5,779 bases of DNA from positions 1 to 5,779 of the forward strand of contig JAGWPQ010000201.1 of assembly GCA_028877045.1 (NCBI GenBank), given 5' to 3'. Source of the stretch: Bacteroidota bacterium (lineage in GTDB: Bacteria > Bacteroidota > Bacteroidia > Chitinophagales > Chitinophagaceae). Position 1 is the stretch's first letter, and each line of letters opens with the position of its first letter. Shown here piece after piece: positions 1 through 4,001 of this stretch. The notes under the pieces were generated by a model. That model did no database searches, was not told the DNA's origin, and worked only from the letters and a program-made list of their open reading frames with translations. A program made the position numbers and the translations under genes.

Positions 1-206
1 TTAAAAATGGCAAGCCCCGCATTCAACAACACGAATGCCGATACAATAAAACCCATCATCACAACAAATACTACAGATTCGATCTTTCTGTCGAAGAAAT
101 ATAAAACAGCTGATAAGAATAATAGCGCTGCCGCAACCAATAGAATTATTGATATTGGATTAATGCGGGCTGTAATAACAGCGGGTAAAAACGTGTCGCT
201 GATCAT
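1..206 (-). CDS. Membrane protein of unknown function, N-terminal fragment (runs off left edge)
   Basis: Reading leftward from the ATG at 206-204, 68 codons stay open to the window edge, so only the N-terminus is seen. The visible protein is strongly hydrophobic. A short N-terminal stretch (residues 1-14) is followed by a likely membrane helix at about 16-38 (ISIILLVAAALLFLSAVLYF). A short charged turn, DRKIES (39-44), leads to a second helix at about 45-68 (VVFVVMMGFIVSAFVLLNAG). The opposite strand is also open here, but it reads as a Thr/Asn-rich antisense of this membrane protein. The start is preceded by an A-rich leader (ACAAAGATAATAA) with no Shine-Dalgarno, as is usual in Bacteroidota. 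The gene lies 174 bases downstream of the histidine kinase on the same strand, so it could be co-transcribed or have its own promoter. I do not recognise the family; two helices with a tight basic turn occur in many small membrane proteins and transporter subunits. Confidence 0.6.
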   Translation of the reverse strand, partial: MISDTFLPAVITARINPISIILLVAAALLFLSAVLYFFDRKIESVVFVVMMGFIVSAFVLLNAGLAIF

Positions 207-256
207 TTATTATCTTTGTCGTTATAGTTTTGAAACATTTTCGAATACGTAGTATG

Positions 257-272
257 AATCCGTTTTCGGATT
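257..272 (-). other. Small hairpin in the leader of the membrane-protein gene
   Basis: On the minus strand AATCCG, loop AAAA, CGGATT forms a perfect 6-bp stem with a 4-base loop, about 50 bases before the ATG at 206. No T-run follows on the minus strand, so it does not look like an intrinsic terminator for the leftward transcript. On the plus strand TTTTC follows, but no plus-strand gene ends here. It may be a leader structure or chance; the motif CGAAAA also recurs nearby on the minus strand. Confidence 0.35.
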
Positions 273-321
273 TTCGATATGTTTCATTATCAAAAACACT
301 TTATAAAATAAAAGTATCAGA

Positions 322-329
322 CAAAAATA
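322..329 (-). promoter_or_regulatory. Possible Bacteroidota -7 promoter element for the membrane-protein gene
   Basis: The minus strand reads TATTTTTG, an exact match to the Bacteroidota -7 consensus TAnnTTTG. A transcript from here would have a leader of about 110 bases before the ATG at 206. The usual -33 TTTG/TTG about 19 bases upstream is missing; the nearest TTG (358-356) is 26 bases away, which is too far. In DNA this AT-rich the motif can occur by chance, so this is weak. Confidence 0.22.
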
Positions 330-380
330 AATGCGAGTGATTAAGATGCTATTAACAACTAATTAAACTGCAATTAGAAA

Positions 381-1757
381 TTATGCAACGGGCACAGAAA
401 CAATAAATGTTACACCCTGCGAAGTTTTATTGGTTGCAGTAATACTGCCCTTATGAAATTTTATGATGCGTTGTGCCAGCGAAAGTCCCAGGCCAAATCC
501 GTGTTTATCCAAACCATTGCGGCCCCTGTAAAACGGATTGAATATAAATGGCAGATCTTCTTCTTTTATGCCGGGCCCGTTATCATCAATAATAATCTGG
601 ATCTGATCTTCAAAGAATTTTAAAGTTACAGCTGCAGTATGATCTTCAGAATACTTGCATGCATTTATCACAATATTACTGACAGCACTGTATAAAAGCC
701 CGGAGTTGCCAAATACCAATACTTTCGATTCATCATCGGGCACATTGTTGAAATCAAGATTGACCGAATATGCCTGATTCATTTTTCTTAATTCAACAGG
801 AAGTCTCATCATCAATTCATCAATTCTGAATTTTCCTAATTCAACACCACCCGATTCTCCGCTTGCCTTAGCAATCTCAAGCAGATTTTTAGTAAGATCG
901 GCAAGGTTCTTTACATCGTTGTGCACCGAATTGATTACGCTTTTGTAGTCTTCATTGCTCCTGTCTTTTTGCAGGATCACATCCAGTTCGCTGAGCACCG
1001 ATGTTAAAGGTGTCAGCAATTCGTGCGATGCATTGGATATAAATTTTTTTTGTATCTCAAATGAATTTTGCAAACGATCGAGCAGGTGATTAAAATTTGA
1101 TACCAGCTCATTGATTTCATCTTTATTTTTTCTGGCATTGATTCTACGTACTAAATTTTGAGAATTAATTTCCTGCATCTCCTTCGACATCCTTTTCAGC
1201 GGAATGAGTAAATTAAACGAAAACAGCAGCCCGATAAATATGGTTACAATTATTCCACTTGCAAAACTGATCGATAAAATCTTTCTTAATCTTGCGAGCT
1301 TTTCCATACCTCTTTTATCGGCAGCTGCAGAAACTACAACATAATCATTTGCTCCGTCTCTGAATTTCAAAGCAAGAACATCCCTGTTTTTTTCCTGATA
1401 AAAATAGTCCTTGCCCTTTGCTATTTTTCGCAACACAATTATATCCGTTGTTACGGATGCAGCGCCTGAATCGGTATAACGATAGATCTCTCTGTACGAA
1501 GAATCATAAACAATGATGCAGGATTGCTGTTGCAGATGAGAAAAAAGTTTTTTATCAATATCCTGAAGCAGTTTATTATTGATCCCCGGCACTTTGGTCA
1601 GGAGATCAATGGTAGTGTGGGAGCGTGTTTGCAGTTTTCTAATCGATTCGCCTCTCTGATTGCCAACCGAAATAAAATATACCAATAAACATAAAAACAA
1701 AAGTATCCCTGTAACAAGAACCGTAAATAATAATGTGATCTGGTACTTGATTCGCAT
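381..1757 (-). CDS. Sensor histidine kinase of a two-component system (HAMP, HisKA, HATPase_c)
   Basis: This 458-residue inner-membrane kinase would sense an envelope signal, autophosphorylate on histidine and pass the phosphate to the adjacent response regulator. Helix TM1 spans about 9-30, an extracytoplasmic sensor region of about 130 residues covers 31-158, and TM2 covers about 159-183. A HAMP linker follows (about 184-236). The HisKA box is FISNASHELLTP with phospho-acceptor H245. The ATP-binding domain has the N box NIVINACKYS (361-370, N365), the G1 box DDNGPGI (391-397), the F-box region IFNPFYRG (405-412) and the G2 box HGFGLGLSLA (419-428). No key residue is missing. The H box has Leu where Arg or Lys is common (HELLTP against HELRTP). 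The ATG at 1757 lies 3 bases after the regulator stop, and AGGA (1769-1766) inside the regulator's 3' end is a plausible ribosome site. The overall layout resembles CusS/ArlS-type kinases, but the sensor region does not reveal the ligand. Confidence 0.95.
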   Translation of the reverse strand: MRIKYQITLLFTVLVTGILLFLCLLVYFISVGNQRGESIRKLQTRSHTTIDLLTKVPGINNKLLQDIDKKLFSHLQQQSCIIVYDSSYREIYRYTDSGAASVTTDIIVLRKIAKGKDYFYQEKNRDVLALKFRDGANDYVVVSAAADKRGMEKLARLRKILSISFASGIIVTIFIGLLFSFNLLIPLKRMSKEMQEINSQNLVRRINARKNKDEINELVSNFNHLLDRLQNSFEIQKKFISNASHELLTPLTSVLSELDVILQKDRSNEDYKSVINSVHNDVKNLADLTKNLLEIAKASGESGGVELGKFRIDELMMRLPVELRKMNQAYSVNLDFNNVPDDESKVLVFGNSGLLYSAVSNIVINACKYSEDHTAAVTLKFFEDQIQIIIDDNGPGIKEEDLPFIFNPFYRGRNGLDKHGFGLGLSLAQRIIKFHKGSITATNKTSQGVTFIVSVPVA

Positions 1758-1760
1758 GGA

Positions 1761-2456
1761 TCAATTCCTGTTTTCTTTTAAAATATAACCCATACCAAAT
1801 TGAGTGTGGATGAGGCGTGTAGGGAAATTCTTATCAATTTTATTTCGCAGGTAATTAACAAAAACGTCTATCACATTTGTTTGTGTATCAAAATCAATAC
1901 CCCAAACTTTTTCGGCAATATCGGCCCTTGAAACTACCCTGTTTTTATTGCGGATAAAATATTCAAGCAACATAAATTCTTTTGCCGTTAATGAAATTAT
2001 CGTACCTGCACGCTTTACTTCTTTGCTGGTGAGATTCATTTCCAGGTCTGCAACCGTTAATATATTATCTGTAAATACCTGCGAGTTAACTGTTCTTTTT
2101 AATAATGCTTTTATCCGGGCAAGCAGTTCTTTCAATTCAAATGGCTTGCAGATATAATCGTCAACACCCGCATCAAAACCATCCAGTTTATCTTCGGTTG
2201 CATTCAATGCTGTCAGCATGATGATCGGAACAGTTTGATCAAACTTCCGGATCATCCTGCATAAATCAAATCCGTTTATGATAGGCAGGTTTACATCAAG
2301 AATGATAAGATTATAGCGGTAAGCCAATGCCATTCTTTTTCCGATGGCACCGTCAAAAGCTAGCTCAACCTTGTAACCATTTTCACTTATTCCTCTTTTA
2401 AGGGCTTTAGCAATCTTTACTTCATCCTCAACAATTAAAATTTCAATTTCATCCAT
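1761..2456 (-). CDS. OmpR/PhoB-family DNA-binding response regulator
   Basis: This 231-residue cytosolic transcription factor is the evident partner of the kinase that follows it. The receiver domain (about 4-120) has the acidic pocket E10/D11, phospho-acceptor D54 in LIILDVNLP, the switch residues T82 and Y101, and K104-P105 in the KPF motif. A short linker leads to a winged-helix DNA-binding domain (about 132-229). This domain includes LTAKEFMLLEYF (156-167), a recognition-helix region around TNVIDVFVNYLRNKID (193-208) and the terminal hairpin FGMGYIL (220-226). Length and order are normal for the family. The ATG at 2456 places the first beta strand (EILIVEDE) correctly. The stop TGA (1763-1761) is 3 bases before the kinase ATG, so the two are almost certainly translated from one mRNA. 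The regulated genes cannot be told from this window. Confidence 0.96.
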   Translation of the reverse strand: MDEIEILIVEDEVKIAKALKRGISENGYKVELAFDGAIGKRMALAYRYNLIILDVNLPIINGFDLCRMIRKFDQTVPIIMLTALNATEDKLDGFDAGVDDYICKPFELKELLARIKALLKRTVNSQVFTDNILTVADLEMNLTSKEVKRAGTIISLTAKEFMLLEYFIRNKNRVVSRADIAEKVWGIDFDTQTNVIDVFVNYLRNKIDKNFPTRLIHTQFGMGYILKENRN

Positions 2457-2466
2457 GCAGGGTCAT
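2449..2466 (-). other. Five-codon upstream reading frame overlapping the regulator start
   Basis: An ATG at 2466-2464, ten bases before the regulator ATG and in another frame, opens a five-codon frame (MTLHG) that ends at TGA 2451-2449, just inside the regulator gene. It could compete with or couple to initiation at the regulator start. It may equally be chance, since no Shine-Dalgarno favours either ATG. Confidence 0.15.
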
Positions 2467-2499
2467 TTTAACGTTTCAGGGTGCCACAGAATTACAGCT

Positions 2500-2530
2500 A
2501 AAATCTAATACTATTTTAATTTTTTGAAAA
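2500..2530 (-). promoter_or_regulatory. Weak promoter candidate for the regulator/kinase operon
   Basis: The minus strand reads TTTT (2530-2527), 19 bases, then TAGATTTT (2507-2500). Spacing matches the Bacteroidota pattern TTTG-N19-TAnnTTTG, but the final G of both boxes is T. It lies 44 bases before the regulator ATG. In such AT-rich DNA this degenerate match is only suggestive. Confidence 0.2.
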
Positions 2531-2604
2531 TTCTAATAAATTTTTAATCTTTTGAATTGAAAATTTTAATTATATACAAGCTTCTTCCTGCAACACCAAA
2601 CAGT

Positions 2605-2658
2605 TACATTAACAGACAACCTGTTTGTTGTTATCTATGATGCAGATTTGTTAATGTA
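2605..2658. repeat. 10-bp perfect inverted repeat downstream of the reductase
   Basis: TACATTAACA at 2605-2614 is the exact reverse complement of TGTTAATGTA at 2649-2658, with a 34-base spacer. Inside lies a smaller stem, ACAAC (2616-2620) with GTTGT (2627-2631). The outer arm begins 16 bases after the reductase stop codon. As RNA it could be a 3' stem for the reductase message, although no U-run follows. As DNA it could be a paired operator upstream of the two-component operon. Neither role is proven. Confidence 0.45.
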
Positions 2659-2674
2659 TTGCTATAAACACAAA

Positions 2675-3664
2675 TCAATACTCTATCACTTTGGGTTTTG
2701 TTCCCATGATGTTTTCGATCTGCTCCAATACTTCAGGAGTCAGCAATGGCAATACTTCCAGCGATTTTAAGTTATCATCCAACTGTTCTTTTTTGGTTGC
2801 ACCCAAAATAGCAGTGGTGACGTTTGGATTTTTTAATGTCCATGCAATACTTAATGATGCCAGCGAAACACCCAATGCTTTTGCCAACGATGCCAATTGT
2901 TTTACTCTTTCAATTTTATCATTGACCATCCAGCGGTCGCGCAGCCATTCAAATCCCTGCAATCCCAAACGGCTCCCTTCGGGTATGCCATCGTTATATT
3001 TTCCGCTTAATAATCCTGCTGCCAGCGGACTCCAGATGGTGGTGCCCAATCCAACATTTTTAAATACTTCTATAAAATCGTGTTCTACTTTATTGCGCTC
3101 GAATAAATTGTATTGCGGCTGTTCAACCGATGGGCCAATTAAATTATACTGATGTGCCACACGATGCGCTTCCATGATCTCTGTACCGCTCCATTCGCTG
3201 GTACCCCAGTACAAAACTTTTCCCTGCTGCATCAATGTATTCATCGTCCAAACAACTTCTTCGATGGGAACATTTTTATCGGGGCGGTGACAAAAATATA
3301 GATCGAGATAATCTAACTGCAAACGTTGCAATGCCTCGTGACAGGCTTCCACAATATGTTTGCGGCTGAGGCCCGTTTGATTGGGTTTATTTTCTTTTCC
3401 TCTCCAACCAAAAAAAACTTTCGACGAAACAACATACGATGTACGGTCCCAATTTTTCTTGGTTAATATTCTTCCCATCATTCTTTCGCTTTCGCCCAAC
3501 GCATAACCTTCGGCATTATCGAAAAAATTAATGCCGTTATCGTAAGCAATGCCCATTAATTCATCGGCGATCTCATCATCGATTTGTTTATGAAAAGTTA
3601 CCCAGCTTCCCAAACTTAAAACACTTAATTGCAAGCCGCTTTTACCCATTCGTCTGTATTCCAT
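2675..3664 (-). CDS. NADPH-dependent aldo/keto reductase, Kv-channel beta-subunit-like
   Basis: This 329-residue cytosolic oxidoreductase has a TIM-barrel fold and is predicted to reduce carbonyl substrates with NADPH. The start reads YRRMGKSGLQLSVLSLGSWVTF (from residue 3), close to the opening of voltage-gated potassium-channel beta subunits and their bacterial relatives (AKR6-like). The catalytic tetrad is complete: D49 and Y54 (FFDNAEGY), K82 (SSKVFFG) and H126 (YFCHRPD). Cofactor motifs are GTSEWS (154-159), WSPLAAGLLSGKY (211-223) and GATKKEQLDDN (288-298), the last matching the phosphate/adenine-binding segment of Kv-beta. Length is normal. The ATG at 3664 fits the family N-terminus; it is preceded by an A-rich leader without Shine-Dalgarno. 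No channel gene is next to it, and in bacteria such proteins usually act as free enzymes, so the physiological substrate is unknown. Spacers of 337 and 218 bases suggest it is transcribed alone. Confidence 0.94.
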   Translation of the reverse strand: MEYRRMGKSGLQLSVLSLGSWVTFHKQIDDEIADELMGIAYDNGINFFDNAEGYALGESERMMGRILTKKNWDRTSYVVSSKVFFGWRGKENKPNQTGLSRKHIVEACHEALQRLQLDYLDLYFCHRPDKNVPIEEVVWTMNTLMQQGKVLYWGTSEWSGTEIMEAHRVAHQYNLIGPSVEQPQYNLFERNKVEHDFIEVFKNVGLGTTIWSPLAAGLLSGKYNDGIPEGSRLGLQGFEWLRDRWMVNDKIERVKQLASLAKALGVSLASLSIAWTLKNPNVTTAILGATKKEQLDDNLKSLEVLPLLTPEVLEQIENIMGTKPKVIEY

Positions 3665-3761
3665 AGTTGTTGATTTTTAGAATATGCAAGTTATAAAATG
3701 ATAAACGAATAAACCATTGAAAAAAATAACGTTGAAAATTTGTTTTATTTTTTTGTACTAA

Positions 3762-3990
3762 GCTGCAACAATTCTAATCGGCTGTTGAGGCGTCGCACAC
3801 TTGTACGGTTTGTACTTTATGGAACAGTTTCACCGCAGAGCAAAAGAGAAATGCAGTTAACGCAGAGAACCTCTGCGAAACTCTTTTACTCTTGTTCTCA
3901 GCGGTAAAAAAATGGCTTCGATAAAAGCTCAATTAAGATCAGAAAGTTGAAGTGTGCGACGCAACAACAGCAACATAGAAATTCTGCAGC
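3762..3990. repeat. Large nested imperfect palindrome, possibly a miniature mobile (MITE-like) element
   Basis: The arms 3762-3802 and 3950-3990 are 41 bases each and match as inverted repeats at 32 of 41 positions without gaps. Their innermost 13 bases are identical (GCGTCGCACACTT with AAGTGTGCGACGC), and so are the blocks GCTGTTG, TTCTA and GCTGCA. Inside, 3832-3905 is a second imperfect palindrome bounded by ACCGC and GCGGT. At its centre is a perfect 7-bp stem, CGCAGAG-AAC-CTCTGCG (3861-3877). The flanks between levels also match partly. All levels share nearly one centre (about 3869-3876), though the right side carries about 15 extra bases. There is no transposase or open frame. The shape suggests a non-autonomous palindromic repeat; it could also end or stabilise the PorZ-like mRNA. 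No clear target-site duplication is visible. Confidence 0.65.
3861..3877. repeat. Central hairpin of the palindromic element
   Basis: CGCAGAG (3861-3867), loop AAC, CTCTGCG (3871-3877) is a perfect 7-bp GC-rich stem with a 3-base loop. The octamer CCGCAGAG (3834-3841 region), the CGCAGAG here and AGCGGT (3900-3905) give the core a CCGCAGAG / CTCTGCG character. It is the tip of the larger structure and has no U-run of its own, so it is not called as a stand-alone terminator. Confidence 0.55.
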
Positions 3991-4001
3991 CGGTTACATA
4001 A

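Larger units (their letters stand above)
207..380. other. Spacer between the histidine kinase and the membrane protein
   Basis: This is 174 bases of AT-rich DNA with no supported gene. Just after the kinase stop it holds a weak A/T stem (CTAATT at 359-364 with AATTAG at 372-377, 7-base loop). Without a following U-run on the minus strand this is at best a poor terminator. Further along are a possible promoter -7 motif (322-329) and a better hairpin (257-272), both listed separately. No strong terminator isolates the membrane protein from the kinase operon, so read-through is possible. Confidence 0.5.
2457..2674. other. Regulatory spacer between the aldo/keto reductase and the two-component operon
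   Basis: This 218-base spacer has no supported gene. The stretch 2500-2575 is extremely AT-rich, as expected for a promoter region. It carries the 9-bp direct repeat TTGAAAATT at 2524-2532 and 2557-2565, 33 bp apart. The part next to the reductase stop holds a 10-bp inverted repeat (2605-2614 and 2649-2658). I see no convincing intrinsic terminator with a U-run for the reductase. The operon promoter is expected here, since the regulator is the first gene of its operon. Confidence 0.5.
3665..4001. other. Spacer between the PorZ-like gene and the reductase, mostly a palindromic element
   Basis: The spacer is 337 bases. About 229 of them (3762-3990) form the nested palindrome listed separately, starting 12 bases after the PorZ-like stop codon. 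The remaining 97 bases (3665-3761) are AT-rich and must hold any promoter for the reductase, but I see no good TTTG-N19-TAnnTTTG match. No open frame here looks like a gene. TTTGTACT occurs at 3752-3759 and again at 3809-3816. Confidence 0.6.

Noticed and set aside
7..252. Plus-strand open frame of 81 codons at the left edge
   Set aside because: It is the antisense of the minus-strand membrane protein. Its Thr/Asn/Ile-rich composition is what reverse-complemented hydrophobic codons give, and it runs past the minus-strand start into the spacer without any domain.
359..377. CTAATT/AATTAG stem after the kinase stop as an intrinsic terminator
   Set aside because: The stem is six A/T-rich pairs with a 7-base loop and no U-run follows on the minus strand, so it is too weak to call.
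1948..2157. Plus-strand frame of 69 codons inside the response regulator
   Set aside because: It lies wholly opposite a well-supported regulator with all family motifs; its own translation has no recognisable feature.
2691..3152. Plus-strand frame of 153 codons inside the reductase
   Set aside because: It is antisense to a complete aldo/keto reductase with its full catalytic tetrad; the translation is Ser/Asn-rich and lacks a domain.
3762..3990. CRISPR array or small phage/retron-like RNA reading of the repeat region
   Set aside because: There are no regularly spaced direct repeats with unique spacers, and no reverse transcriptase, Cas or integrase gene in the window. The structure is one inverted-repeat unit.
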